Positions 8,606 to 17,957 of a stretch of DNA of 64,000 bases are shown here, in pieces. The notes under the pieces are model-generated. The model worked only from the letters and a program-made list of their open reading frames with translations, did no database searches and had not been told where the DNA came from. The first letter of the stretch is position 1. Each line of letters begins with the position of its first letter. The DNA comes from Chitinophaga sp. 180180018-3 (GTDB taxonomy: Bacteria; Bacteroidota; Bacteroidia; Chitinophagales; Chitinophagaceae): contig NZ_CP140772.1 in the NCBI RefSeq assembly GCF_037893185.1, forward strand, positions 5,890,001 to 5,954,000. The letters run 5' to 3'. The position numbers and the translations under genes are program-made.

Positions 8606-9754
8606 ATGTTAGCAGAAATTCACAACGGAACCGATGCACGGCAGTACCGGATAGCGACTTCGGTGTTCTTCTTTATTTCCGGTTTAGGTTATTCGTCCTG
8701 GGCATCCAGGATTCCCTCCATACAGCAACAGCTGCATTTAAATGAAGCACAACTGGGAGCTGTTTTGTTTGCGCTTCCGATAGGACTGATGCTGACCATG
8801 CCCGTCACCGGTAAGTTGCTGGGCGCCTTCAGCAGCCGTAAGATCATGATGTTTGGTGCAATGTTATTCAATGTAGTACTGAGTTTGCCAGGGTTTACCA
8901 CCAATGTATGGCAGCTGGCATTATTACTGTTCTGCTTCGGATCTGCGAGAAACCTGCTGAACCTGTCTATGAACGCACAGGCGGTACAGGTGCAACACCT
9001 GTTTCCACAGTCGATCATGACCACCTTTCACGGCATTTGGAGTGTTGCAGGATTTACCGGCGCCGCCATCGGCTACCTGATGGTGAGTATGAATATAGCC
9101 CCTTCCTATCACCTGTTGCTGGTAAGCGTATTACTGCTTGGGTTTACGGTATACTACTACCCGAAAACCTTCCCGGACCAGCCGGTTGTAGAAACGACTA
9201 AACGTGCAGTATTTGCCCTTCCTGATAAATCACTCCTGAAATATTCGCTCATCTGCTTTGCCTGCATGGCAACGGAAAATACGATGTACGACTGGAGCGG
9301 CCTTTATTTCGAAAAAGTGATTGGAGCCAGCAAATCTACTGCCGTAGCTGCTTTCGTAATATATATGATAGCCATGACCACCGGCCGTTTTTCGGGCGAC
9401 CGCCTGGTAAAAAAACTCGGTATCCAGCCCATCCTCCACTACAGTGGATGGCTGATACTCACCGGCCTTTTACTGGCCATCCTGCTGCCCTATCCTGTTA
9501 CCGCAGGCATAGGCTTCATCTTTGCCGGCCTGGGCGTATCCTGCGTGGTACCGCTGGTATTCAGTCTGGCTGGCAAATCTAAAGGCGCTAACAGCGGCCA
9601 GACCCTGGCTTCGATATCCACCATCGGTTATCTTGGTTTCCTTGTAGTTCCCCCACTGATAGGCTTCGTAGCCCAGGCCACCAGCCTGCGTATATCATTT
9701 GCCGTTATTGCGATATGCGGAATGGGAATTGTGGGAATGACGAGGAAGAATTAG
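8606..9754 (+). CDS. MFS transporter (YbjJ-like)
   Basis: A 382-residue inner membrane protein with about twelve hydrophobic segments. The first helix region (FFFISGLGYSSWASRIPSIQ) and the following QLGAVLFALPIG resemble the YbjJ/FucP-related branch of the major facilitator superfamily, whose members carry small organic molecules or sugars. No periplasmic or cytoplasmic extra domain is present. The gene stands alone and ends within palindrome IR2, which supplies its last codon (Asn) and TAG stop. Substrate cannot be predicted. The start is the only reasonable ATG before the first helix, preceded by a TAATTTTG promoter motif. Confidence 0.85.
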   Translation: MLAEIHNGTDARQYRIATSVFFFISGLGYSSWASRIPSIQQQLHLNEAQLGAVLFALPIGLMLTMPVTGKLLGAFSSRKIMMFGAMLFNVVLSLPGFTTNVWQLALLLFCFGSARNLLNLSMNAQAVQVQHLFPQSIMTTFHGIWSVAGFTGAAIGYLMVSMNIAPSYHLLLVSVLLLGFTVYYYPKTFPDQPVVETTKRAVFALPDKSLLKYSLICFACMATENTMYDWSGLYFEKVIGASKSTAVAAFVIYMIAMTTGRFSGDRLVKKLGIQPILHYSGWLILTGLLLAILLPYPVTAGIGFIFAGLGVSCVVPLVFSLAGKSKGANSGQTLASISTIGYLGFLVVPPLIGFVAQATSLRISFAVIAICGMGIVGMTRKN

Positions 9755-9864
9755 GAATATAGAATGAAGAATTAAGAAACTGAGCGAAGATATTAGCGGT
9801 TGGTGGTACTACTCGCTAATATCTTCGCTCAGTTTCTTAATTCTTCATTCTATATTCTTAATTC
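9748..9864. repeat. Long palindrome IR2 at convergent gene ends
   Basis: Left arm 9748-9798 and right arm 9814-9864 pair over 51 nt with a single G-T position; the loop is 15 nt. The arms carry GAATATAGAATGAAGAATTA units outside and CTGAGCGAAGATATTAGCG inside. It holds the stop codon of the MFS gene (9752-9754) and of the convergent phosphatase gene (9858-9860). Same family as IR1, IR3, IR4 and IR5. Confidence 0.95.
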
Positions 9865-10673
9865 CTCTCTGTGTATTTCTCTCTCAAAACAGCCACTTCT
9901 TTCTCTCCAACTCCCAGTTCCTGCTCGAAGAAACGCTCTATGGTGCCGTATTTGCTCCTGATAGCGCCAAAGAAGGCCTGCAACAATTCCGGCCTCAGCT
10001 CCATCGATTTGAGAATAGCCGCTTCACTCATGCCGGTAGCCTGCGTTAATCCTTTGAACATTTGTTTGTTCATAGGTTGGAGGTAAACATTGCTGGCGGT
10101 GAAATCGGCTTCGATGGTTGTTTGTGGTACGCCCAGGATGTAAAGGAATAATGCGGTAGCCATACCGGTGCGGTCGCGGCCCCCGGTGCAATGATACATG
10201 ATGGATTCATTTGCCGGTAATACCAGTAACTTCTGGAACAGCGGTTTATAGCGCGCTCCCAGATAGCGGGTTTCACTATAAAATTGGTCGAGGAAACCAC
10301 CTTTTTTAATCAACTCAACCATTTGCGCGGCGCCAGGAAGACTGTCGCTGCCTGCCGGGCAAAGCTGGTAATCTGTGTTGGGAAGCAGTTTATCAGGCGC
10401 AGCAGCAGCTTCTTTCACCCCGCGGAAATCAACGACCGCGTGGATATGTTTATCTTCCAATACCAGCAAATCCTGAGGGGTCAGGTGGCTCACATCAGCG
10501 GAGCGGTATACTTTACCCCAGGCCACTTTTTTGCCATCAGTAGTTTTATAACCGCCCGCATCGCGGAAATTCACGGCCCCCTGCATACGTACTACACGCT
10601 GCGCACTGTCTGCCAGCTGCGCAAAAGATACTCCGGGTAAGGCGATCGCCAGTAACAGCATTATTCTTTTCAT
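9858..10673 (-). CDS. Secreted tyrosine phosphatase-like protein
   Basis: Chosen start gives 271 residues with a signal peptide (MKRIMLLLAIALPGVSFAQ), so the product is exported; a longer reading without a signal is possible but less likely. The P-loop HCTGGRDRTG (near residues 159-168) is the CX5R active site of the IphP/LipA-like tyrosine phosphatase family (Tyr_phosphatase_3), and NFRDAGG plus FRG near the N-terminus are also typical. Expected activity: phosphomonoester removal from protein tyrosine, phosphoinositide or small substrates in the periplasm. It lies 49 nt downstream of a TonB receptor gene on the same strand and is probably cotranscribed. Its stop codon lies in palindrome IR2. 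Confidence 0.88.
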   Translation of the reverse strand: MKRIMLLLAIALPGVSFAQLADSAQRVVRMQGAVNFRDAGGYKTTDGKKVAWGKVYRSADVSHLTPQDLLVLEDKHIHAVVDFRGVKEAAAAPDKLLPNTDYQLCPAGSDSLPGAAQMVELIKKGGFLDQFYSETRYLGARYKPLFQKLLVLPANESIMYHCTGGRDRTGMATALFLYILGVPQTTIEADFTASNVYLQPMNKQMFKGLTQATGMSEAAILKSMELRPELLQAFFGAIRSKYGTIERFFEQELGVGEKEVAVLREKYTERN

Positions 10674-10722
10674 ATAATTCCAATTATGATTGTTGATAGA
10701 TAGATGGATGGTGTATAAAGAT

Positions 10723-13578
10723 TTATTTGATAATATCCCAGCGGATGCCGGCCTGGCCACGACTGCCGTACCACTCGGTGGAAGCAATCCGGCGCTTATC
10801 GCCCATATAGGTTCTCAGCGGCTCGTTGGTGATATTGTTCAGCTCTGCAAACAGTTTCACTTTCGGCGTGATGCTCACTGTAGCAGATGCATCAACTGTA
10901 AAGTTTTTGTCGGTCCAGATGTAGAAATCCTTGCCCAGCTGCTGATTCAGGGTTTCCACTGAAGCGCCGCGGTAATTACCGGCAATACGTATCATCAGGC
11001 CCTTACGCTCGTAAAACAGGATACTGTTAAACAGGTGTTTCGATTGGTTAGGCAAACTGGTTTTATCACTCACCCGACTGGCACCCGTTCTGGGCACATT
11101 CACTTCGGAGTTGATAAATGTATAGTTCAGCTCTGCTCCCAGTCCGCCGAGGAATCCCGGAAGAAAATCGAAACGCCTGCTGATACCGGCTTCTATGCCA
11201 AAAAGAGAAGCATTGTTCAGGTTCTTCGATTGCGATACGATGTAATTGGTACCATTCTCTGTATAATAATTTTTGTCAGAAAAGATGACATTCTTTATCT
11301 GCTTATAAAAAACGCCGCCGGACAGTAAGCCGATATTATTGAAATAATACTCTGCCATCAGGTCGAAGTTGTTGGAGAAAGTTGGCTTCAGATCAGGATT
11401 ACCTTTGGTGATGACGATGTTGGCACCGCTGTTATCTACTGATTCGCCGGGAGTCAGATCCGTGAAATTGGGGCGGATAAAAGTGCGTGTATACGCCGCT
11501 CTTACATTTGCCTGCTCATTGATACTGTACTTCAGGTGTAACATGGGCAACAGCGCATTGTAGTTATTGCTGACAGTTACAGGTGTGATGGTGGTGGCTT
11601 TCGGAGTCCCTTGTGTAGTAGCTTTGGAACCATGCAGGGCAAAGGAAGTATATTCATTCCTGACACCGGCCGTTAACCGCAGTTTTTCTGTAAGATCTAT
11701 TTCTGCCATCGCATAGCCGGCTGCTACATCTTCCGAGCCTTTATAAATATTGGTAGCATTGGAAGCCGGTGTATAGTTACCAAAACCATTCTTTCGCAGG
11801 GTAGCGGTGTCGTACAAATCGAAGAGCTGTTGCTTGGTGATAGGATCTATCATGAACTGATCGTAGTTGCCACTCATTCCCCTGAAGAAACCTCCACGTA
11901 CCGGAAAATCGGTACGCTGCAACTGGTTCAGCGACAGCAAGGCTGGCGAATTGGGGATTCCCAGTGCCGCACCGGGCAGATAAACGATATTGGATCCAAA
12001 AGTACTTTCCCGGTCTTTATGCCGGTATTTTCCACCAAATTTCAGATTTACCTTCGACGATGCATTTATTTTAAAATTCAGCTGTCCCGTTTTATCTTCT
12101 TCCTTTGTATCCAATTGCGCAATTACCAATTGCTGCAGGGTCAGTTTTGCAGGATCCATTACTTCTGTGCTGTTCTTCAGTCCTGCATCAAAATGCATGG
12201 CATCGCCTCCTATCCCATTCGGAGAATCAAACCCCCAATATCTTTTACCATCAGTGGAAAGATTATTAAACCCACCGGTGATCTTCTGCCGGAAGGTGGC
12301 AATAGGCAGTCCTTTGTTGTTGTTCGTAGGCGGAGTTTCGAGGAAATATTTGGTGTAGTAATCGCTGACTGTCCAGTCCATTTTCACTTTAGGCGACAGC
12401 TGATGCTCGCCTCCCAGTTCAGCACCATTCAACACTGTCTGATAATAGGAGTAACGATAATTGTATTGATAGCGGCTGTTGGTATAATCCACATAGGATT
12501 CATATACCGGGCGGATATCATTGAATTTGTCCATCAGTCCGCGCAGGAATATTTTATTGGCAGCGTTGAATTTATATTCCAGTCCAGCGTTCACACCATA
12601 GGTCTGCCTTTTCCCCATGTAACGTTTCAGCATTACGGTGTTGATGGATTTCTGCTGCACCGGGTCAGCGAGACCGGTATTATAGCTTACTTCAAATGCA
12701 TCTGTTCCCCACTGGCGGTCCCAGATAGCGCCGGCCACCATTACGCCCAGCTTATCTTTAAAGAACCGGTCGCCGTACACGACGGAAGCATTATAAGTAG
12801 CGTCCTTCGAAAAGGTGTTATACCCGCCGGCGGCGCTCATATTTAATGTTCGTTTAGCCGGGGCCGTGCGGGTAACAAAATTGATGGAACCTCCGATGGC
12901 ATCGCCTTCCATATCAGGAGTGATGGCTTTGGCCACCTGCACATACTGGATCATTTCAGAAGGCACAGCATCCAGTACAGAGTTGCGGTTACCGAGTACG
13001 TTAGCACTGGGCAGGCGATTGCCGTTGAACAGGGTGGAAGTCCACGCGAAAGGCGTTCCTCTCACTGTAGCAGCATCTGCTTCACCATGATAGCGCGCTA
13101 CTGCCACGCCCTGTACCCTTTGCACCGCTTCCGCCGCATTACGATCGGGCAGCTTACCGATGGCATCCGCGGCAATTACTTCCATAATAGCCGTTGCATT
13201 CTTCTTGATGCTGAGTGCCTTGGCCTGCGAGGGCGCCATGGTGCCTTTTACCAACACCTCACCCAGTTTTCCACCCGTTGGTTCCAGCATAATCACACCG
13301 GCATCATTGATACCGGATTTTACATCCAGCTGAAACGACCGGGTTTCGTGACCTATATAAGATATGAGTAAAGTGATTTTTCCGGTAGTATGTACATTCA
13401 GGGTAAATGCACCATTCAGATCGGTGGCGGTACCCTGCTTTCCGGTTGCCGCCTGCACGGATGCACCAGGCAGGTGACCTTCTTTTCCATCAATTACGCC
13501 TTTGATCGTTTGTGCCTGCAGCCATGTTGCCGGTAACAACAACAGCAACAGGCCGCAACAGGAACGGGATAATTTCAT
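10723..13578 (-). CDS. TonB-dependent receptor with N-terminal carboxypeptidase-regulatory-like domain
   Basis: Outer membrane receptor of about 951 residues. After a signal peptide (LLLLLLPATWLQAQ) comes a CarboxypepD_reg-like beta domain (about 25-110), a plug domain containing IGKLPDRNAAEAVQRVQGVA, then a 22-strand-type barrel ending in an aromatic/basic C-terminus (GQAGIRWDIIK). The plug wording matches the TonB-Xanth-Caul type rather than SusC, and no SusD follows. The neighbouring secreted phosphatase suggests uptake linked to a phosphorylated compound; that is inference. An alternative ATG lies five codons upstream at 13593. The start was chosen for the signal peptide. A CAATTTTG motif (13613-13620) may be the -7 element. 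Confidence 0.9.
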   Translation of the reverse strand: MKLSRSCCGLLLLLLPATWLQAQTIKGVIDGKEGHLPGASVQAATGKQGTATDLNGAFTLNVHTTGKITLLISYIGHETRSFQLDVKSGINDAGVIMLEPTGGKLGEVLVKGTMAPSQAKALSIKKNATAIMEVIAADAIGKLPDRNAAEAVQRVQGVAVARYHGEADAATVRGTPFAWTSTLFNGNRLPSANVLGNRNSVLDAVPSEMIQYVQVAKAITPDMEGDAIGGSINFVTRTAPAKRTLNMSAAGGYNTFSKDATYNASVVYGDRFFKDKLGVMVAGAIWDRQWGTDAFEVSYNTGLADPVQQKSINTVMLKRYMGKRQTYGVNAGLEYKFNAANKIFLRGLMDKFNDIRPVYESYVDYTNSRYQYNYRYSYYQTVLNGAELGGEHQLSPKVKMDWTVSDYYTKYFLETPPTNNNKGLPIATFRQKITGGFNNLSTDGKRYWGFDSPNGIGGDAMHFDAGLKNSTEVMDPAKLTLQQLVIAQLDTKEEDKTGQLNFKINASSKVNLKFGGKYRHKDRESTFGSNIVYLPGAALGIPNSPALLSLNQLQRTDFPVRGGFFRGMSGNYDQFMIDPITKQQLFDLYDTATLRKNGFGNYTPASNATNIYKGSEDVAAGYAMAEIDLTEKLRLTAGVRNEYTSFALHGSKATTQGTPKATTITPVTVSNNYNALLPMLHLKYSINEQANVRAAYTRTFIRPNFTDLTPGESVDNSGANIVITKGNPDLKPTFSNNFDLMAEYYFNNIGLLSGGVFYKQIKNVIFSDKNYYTENGTNYIVSQSKNLNNASLFGIEAGISRRFDFLPGFLGGLGAELNYTFINSEVNVPRTGASRVSDKTSLPNQSKHLFNSILFYERKGLMIRIAGNYRGASVETLNQQLGKDFYIWTDKNFTVDASATVSITPKVKLFAELNNITNEPLRTYMGDKRRIASTEWYGSRGQAGIRWDIIK

Positions 13579-13823
13579 AAAACTACAATTCATATGACGA
13601 GGTATTTTCCTGCAAAATTGATCCTCCGATGTCAGGAGCGCGACCGCATCGAACCAGTGGTACACGTGGGCGTATTTATGGGCTTAAACGTACTTACTTA
13701 TTTTGATAATCAATGAATTAGAATGTATTACGAAATCATTACCAAATTTGCAGGAAGGGGTAAAAAGTGGCGTTTAACATTCCGGTAATATTGGTTGTCT
13801 ACTTTAGGGGCATATCCGAACAA

Positions 13824-14972
13824 ATGATTTATGTAATTGCAATCGGGGCATTTCAGGCGCTTACCGCCGTTGCATTATTGCAGAGCAGTAAAACACGCAG
13901 TAAGGCTGACCTGTTACTGATCCTGTTATTATGCAGCATTGCTGCACACCTGGCCATCAAATTTTTTATCTATTCATTTGTAGAAGATCATCAGGTGCGA
14001 ACACAGATGAATACGTTTATCGGTTTCTGTTATGGACCGTTGTTATACCTCTATGCCTGCCGGCAGCGGGATCCGGATTTTATTCCGGCTTCGCGCTGGT
14101 ATGTCTTTCTTCCATTTATCGGCGGCGCTGTCGGGTACCTGACCGTGGTATCGGTGTTGCAATGGTCGGCCGATGCGGGCTATGCGGTGTTGAAAGTGTA
14201 CAACGATACAACCACCTGGGCAATGACTGCGTTCAGTTTCCTATTCCCGGTTCTGGCGCTTCGTATTGCACGCGATCTGGCTGATAAGCCGCAGGAGAAA
14301 AAACTGATCACGGGTATTAGCTATCTGTTTATGGGCATCGGGGTATTGTCGTTGCTGTTTACTGCTGCGAAGCAATTTGGCCTGGTAGCAGTTCCGCCTG
14401 TGATCTGCCGCGATATGGTATATTCCCTGCTGGTGATCATCTGCCTGGTGATCATCCGTTATAAATATGTAGGCATTATGGGAGGCCAGCCTGTGAAAGC
14501 GACCATTCCCGCCTCCGAAACAGTAACTCCGGTTGCTGAGCAGGAACCGCCTGTTGCTGCAGCCAGAAAGAATCAGTTATCGGCCAACGAACATCAACAA
14601 CTCCTTCAATCCCTTGAAACTTATCTGCAGCAAACAAAGATCTTTACCGATGCAGAGTTAAGTCTGGATAAGCTCGCCAGAGGGTCAGGCCTTAACAAAC
14701 ACCACATCTCTGAAACGCTTAACAGTTATGCGGGCAAGTCGTTCTATCAGTTTATCAGCGAATGGCGAATCAGGAGAGCGATGGAGCAGATGCGTTTTAT
14801 GACGGAGAAAGCGTTGCCGGTGAATGTGTTAACCCTGGCTTATGATTGCGGGTTCAAGGCTAAATCTTCTTTTAACCAGTATTTTAAAAAGATTGCGGGG
14901 GTTACGCCAACGGAGTATATAAAGGAATTGCGAATAGGGAATGTAGAATTAAGAATGAAAGCGGAGATCTAA
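13824..14972 (+). CDS. Membrane-anchored AraC-family regulator
   Basis: About 382 residues: six to seven membrane segments in residues 1-215, a linker, and an AraC-type HTH domain in the last 110 residues (SLDKLARGSGLNKHHISETL and the FKAKSSFNQYFKKIAGVTPTEY signature). Such 7TM-AraC proteins are common in Bacteroidota and regulate a nearby transport or metabolic gene. A GTG start 19 codons upstream is possible, but MIYVIAIGAF begins the first helix. The gene is divergent from the TonB receptor/phosphatase pair, its probable target. Odd feature: the last 14 or so residues (from about LRIGNVELR onward) are encoded by palindrome IR3, a tail absent from the normal family end at PTEYIKE. Confidence 0.87.
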   Translation: MIYVIAIGAFQALTAVALLQSSKTRSKADLLLILLLCSIAAHLAIKFFIYSFVEDHQVRTQMNTFIGFCYGPLLYLYACRQRDPDFIPASRWYVFLPFIGGAVGYLTVVSVLQWSADAGYAVLKVYNDTTTWAMTAFSFLFPVLALRIARDLADKPQEKKLITGISYLFMGIGVLSLLFTAAKQFGLVAVPPVICRDMVYSLLVIICLVIIRYKYVGIMGGQPVKATIPASETVTPVAEQEPPVAAARKNQLSANEHQQLLQSLETYLQQTKIFTDAELSLDKLARGSGLNKHHISETLNSYAGKSFYQFISEWRIRRAMEQMRFMTEKALPVNVLTLAYDCGFKAKSSFNQYFKKIAGVTPTEYIKELRIGNVELRMKAEI

Positions 14973-15032
14973 GCGATTATTTGCTGTTGCCTGCTTTCAT
15001 CCTTAATTCCACATTCTATATTCTTAATTCCC
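14924..15032. repeat. Degenerate long palindrome IR3 overlapping two gene ends
   Basis: Left arm about 14924-14964 and right arm about 14991-15032 pair imperfectly, with several differences, mostly transitions. The right arm retains the family motif GAATTAAGAATATAGAATG when read on the minus strand. The stop codons of the AraC gene (14970-14972) and of the convergent beta-helix gene (15024-15026) both lie inside. This is the most diverged of the five copies, which suggests it is the oldest. Confidence 0.85.
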
Positions 15033-16571
15033 CTGCACCGCTCCCATCCCAATCCGTCCATTCACTACTCTTGGATTACCATCTATATCCAGTGTGCCGT
15101 TGACGTCGGTGGAAATAAGCTGGCCGGCATTCCTGGCAGGCGAACCTGACAGGATGTGCAGGTCGGGCAGCGTGATGCTGGTTAGCTGGGGGTCAAGTCC
15201 ATAAAGAGAGGTAGCGTCCGCGCCTGAGGCAGATTTCCAGGCGTCGAAAGTGGTGATGATGTTGCTATTAGTACTGCCCCATATCCATTGGGGAGTGCCT
15301 GTTGTGTAGTACAGGTTGTTATCGATGATATTGTTTGATCCTGTGTTGGTGTACTTATGCACGAAGATATCTACCGGTCGTGCATATACGATATTATTTT
15401 TGATGACATTATCAAAACATTGTTCCGTGAGGCGGATCTCGCCTTCTATTTCTCCGTAAGCGCCCGGTTCCCTGTTGTTAAAGAAGAGTGTATTGTTTAC
15501 TACGTAGCAATTGCGGGTACCGCCTGACGTGTAGCCCAGATAGCCACCGAGGTAAATACCTGTACGCCAGCAGTTGTACACAAAATTGTTCCTTACAATA
15601 CAATTGCTTGTCGGGAAAGCGTCGTTTTCACTGACGATACCAATACCACGGTCGGCTTCATGTATTTTGTTCCTTTCAACGATAATATTACGCGCGCCAT
15701 CTACATAAATGCCAATAGCTCCATGACCATGTACTCCCCCGATAGGGCCACGGGTCATGTCGATGTTATAAAGCTCATTTTCACTTATAACGCCATTACG
15801 AACGTAATTGAACGCCGGGTTGGAATTAGCGGCATATCCACCGGCTGCATCGATACCTATATTTTCCGTATTGTAGATAGTATTTCTGCGAATGGTAAAT
15901 CCGTCTACATAACCATTGATGGTAAGGTTTTCACTGTACCCGGTTTTAGTGTCGTGGATGATATTATCTTCCACCAGTACATTTTTCATCACATCAGGGG
16001 TATTACCGGTTATTTCTATACCATGACCGCTTCTGCCCTGCCCCGGGTCTACATTGTGTTCAATATTGTAGATCTTGTTTTTCCTGATAATGATATTTCC
16101 AGATCCTGCTTCGGCAATAATACCATTAACAACAGCCCCGGCTGTGGTGCTTTTGAAATTGCAGATATCAAAGCCTTCCAACACTACGTAACTGGCATTA
16201 TGAATGGTCACCAGCGCCTCTCTCCCGGTAACAGCCATCCCGCTGCCATCGATCACGGCTTTTTCACCGGGATAAGCTTTCAGGGTGATCATTTTATTGA
16301 GGAGGCCAGCGTGAGGAAACGTTACTTTCTCCGGATAGTTGCCGGCTCTTACCATCACTGTATCTCCGGGAATCGCTTTATCCAATGCGGCGTTGATACT
16401 TTTCAGCGGAGCATTGATGGTTCCGGCTGCGTTGTTGCTTCCGTCTGCTGCTACATACCAGGTTTTGCTGCCTGCTCCGACGGTATTACCGGCAGGCGCC
16501 ACATTAGCTCCCTTAGAGCAGGCTGCTGCCAACAGGGCGATTAGAATAAAATGCATATTGGACTTAAACAT
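15024..16571 (-). CDS. Right-handed parallel beta-helix lipoprotein, possible polysaccharide lyase or glycan binder
   Basis: A 515-residue exported lipoprotein: signal peptide with lipobox LLAAACS, cysteine at about residue 18. After a Ser/Gly linker the WYVAADGSNNAAGT and GDTVMVRAGNYPEKV segments are the usual entry to the pectate-lyase-like beta-helix (DUF1565/beta_helix family), followed by many N-rich coils such as NIIIRKNKIYNIEHN. Family members include polysaccharide lyases, hydrolases and non-catalytic binders; no catalytic triad could be assigned. It is the last gene of locus A, downstream of SusC, SusD and the NHL lipoprotein, so a surface role in glycan handling is plausible. Its stop codon and final Asn come from palindrome IR3. 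Confidence 0.82.
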   Translation of the reverse strand: MFKSNMHFILIALLAAACSKGANVAPAGNTVGAGSKTWYVAADGSNNAAGTINAPLKSINAALDKAIPGDTVMVRAGNYPEKVTFPHAGLLNKMITLKAYPGEKAVIDGSGMAVTGREALVTIHNASYVVLEGFDICNFKSTTAGAVVNGIIAEAGSGNIIIRKNKIYNIEHNVDPGQGRSGHGIEITGNTPDVMKNVLVEDNIIHDTKTGYSENLTINGYVDGFTIRRNTIYNTENIGIDAAGGYAANSNPAFNYVRNGVISENELYNIDMTRGPIGGVHGHGAIGIYVDGARNIIVERNKIHEADRGIGIVSENDAFPTSNCIVRNNFVYNCWRTGIYLGGYLGYTSGGTRNCYVVNNTLFFNNREPGAYGEIEGEIRLTEQCFDNVIKNNIVYARPVDIFVHKYTNTGSNNIIDNNLYYTTGTPQWIWGSTNSNIITTFDAWKSASGADATSLYGLDPQLTSITLPDLHILSGSPARNAGQLISTDVNGTLDIDGNPRVVNGRIGMGAVQGN

Positions 16572-16583
16572 ACATAAAATAAA

Positions 16584-16611
16584 AGGGCAGCAACGTTGTT
16601 GTTGCTGCCCT
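16584..16611 (-). terminator. Rho-independent terminator after the NHL lipoprotein gene
   Basis: Stem AGGGCAGCAAC/GTTGCTGCCCT (11 bp, 6-nt loop) followed on the minus strand by TTTTATTTTA. It lies between the NHL and beta-helix genes, so the latter may be expressed at a lower level than the rest of locus A. Confidence 0.8.
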
Positions 16612-16624
16612 GGTTTTAGAGGGG

Positions 16625-17929
16625 TTATTCAGAGACTATCTTCCGTACACGATTATTATTCTTATCGATCACATATACCACTCCATTTTTATCAACTGTA
16701 ACACCACCCGGGCCGGCGAATGCAGCAGCTTCTCCCTTACCATCTGCATATCCTGAAGTACCGCTACCAGCATAGGTGCTAACATTCCAGGTACCGGCGC
16801 TGATCATGCGTATGCTCTGATCCGGATTAGAAGCGCCACCATCCCAGGTACCATTGCCGGCTACATAGATATTGCCATCACTGTCCAATGCAAGGCCCCA
16901 GGGATAAGCAAATTTCGCCACTGATCCGGCGCCGTTAACATATCCGCTGTTGTTCAATTGTCCGGCTATATTGGTGCGTGTCCAGCTGCCGGCTTTGAAC
17001 TGTGAAATAACATGCTCACCATTTCCGGATACATAAAGATTGCCTGCTTTGTCGAATCCAATACCTGCAGGATATACATACCCTGATACTATCGCCTGCT
17101 GATCTTTCAGGCGATATACCGAACCATTAACATCACATACGCCATAATACACATCACCTGTAGTTTTATCAACGGCAATGCTCCAGGGAGATCCCTTTCC
17201 AAATCCTATAGTGGTAGCAGTTCCATCAGGTGTGATCTTCCGGATATCATAATTAATAGGATCAGCGGTATAAACATTGCCTGCATCGTCAGTTGCTAAT
17301 CCGTATGGCGCGGCAAACCTGGCCGCAGCTCCTTTCCCGTCGGCATACCCATAGTTACCCGGGCTACCGGCTAATACGGAAACGTTACCAGCGGGATCAA
17401 TTTTCCGTACGCAGGAATTACCCGGATCTGCCACATATACGTTACCGTTATTGTCGGTAGCGATGCCCATAGAGCGGTACCAGGCCTGACTATTAAAGCT
17501 AAATGCAGCGTCAGTGCCTTTTCCGTCGGCATATCCTGCCTTTCCGTTTCCTGCGAATGTAGTAACTGTTCTGGTGAATATATAGTTGAAGGGAGTGCTG
17601 CTTTTCACACTGTCTTTTCCTATCGCCACCGTTAATGTTCCTGAGCCGCAGCGCTTAGGCACTACTACCATTATCTGTTTGGTGTTCGCTCCTATTACGG
17701 TGCAGCGTTTACCATTCACTGTTACCCGGATGTTTGCCGTATCAGGCGAAAAATTATCGCCGGTGATCAGTATTTCCGTTTGTGCGCCACCGGTAGTGGG
17801 CGTAAAATCTGCTATGGTAACCGGTTGCCCGTCGGCATGCCCGAGATCTTTATCTTTTTTACAGCCGGCCATTGCTGCCGTCAGTAAGATACAACCAGTG
17901 AGTATATATGAATTCAGAGACCTGTTCAT
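16625..17929 (-). CDS. IPT/TIG-domain NHL-repeat lipoprotein
   Basis: A 434-residue lipoprotein (signal peptide, lipobox MAGC, cysteine near residue 23). Residues about 35-118 form an IPT/TIG immunoglobulin-like domain (DFTPTTGGAQTEILITGDNF). The rest is an NHL beta-propeller with repeated blades of the form ATDNNGNVYVADPGNSCVRK and GYADGKGxxAxF. This architecture is frequent beside SusC/SusD genes in Bacteroidota and fills the place of an extra surface glycan-binding protein; an enzymatic role is not evident. It starts 28 nt after the SusD gene on the minus strand and is followed by a clear terminator. Confidence 0.88.
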   Translation of the reverse strand: MNRSLNSYILTGCILLTAAMAGCKKDKDLGHADGQPVTIADFTPTTGGAQTEILITGDNFSPDTANIRVTVNGKRCTVIGANTKQIMVVVPKRCGSGTLTVAIGKDSVKSSTPFNYIFTRTVTTFAGNGKAGYADGKGTDAAFSFNSQAWYRSMGIATDNNGNVYVADPGNSCVRKIDPAGNVSVLAGSPGNYGYADGKGAAARFAAPYGLATDDAGNVYTADPINYDIRKITPDGTATTIGFGKGSPWSIAVDKTTGDVYYGVCDVNGSVYRLKDQQAIVSGYVYPAGIGFDKAGNLYVSGNGEHVISQFKAGSWTRTNIAGQLNNSGYVNGAGSVAKFAYPWGLALDSDGNIYVAGNGTWDGGASNPDQSIRMISAGTWNVSTYAGSGTSGYADGKGEAAAFAGPGGVTVDKNGVVYVIDKNNNRVRKIVSE

Positions 17930-17957
17930 TGCAATAAATTAAAGTGTAAGAAAGAAA

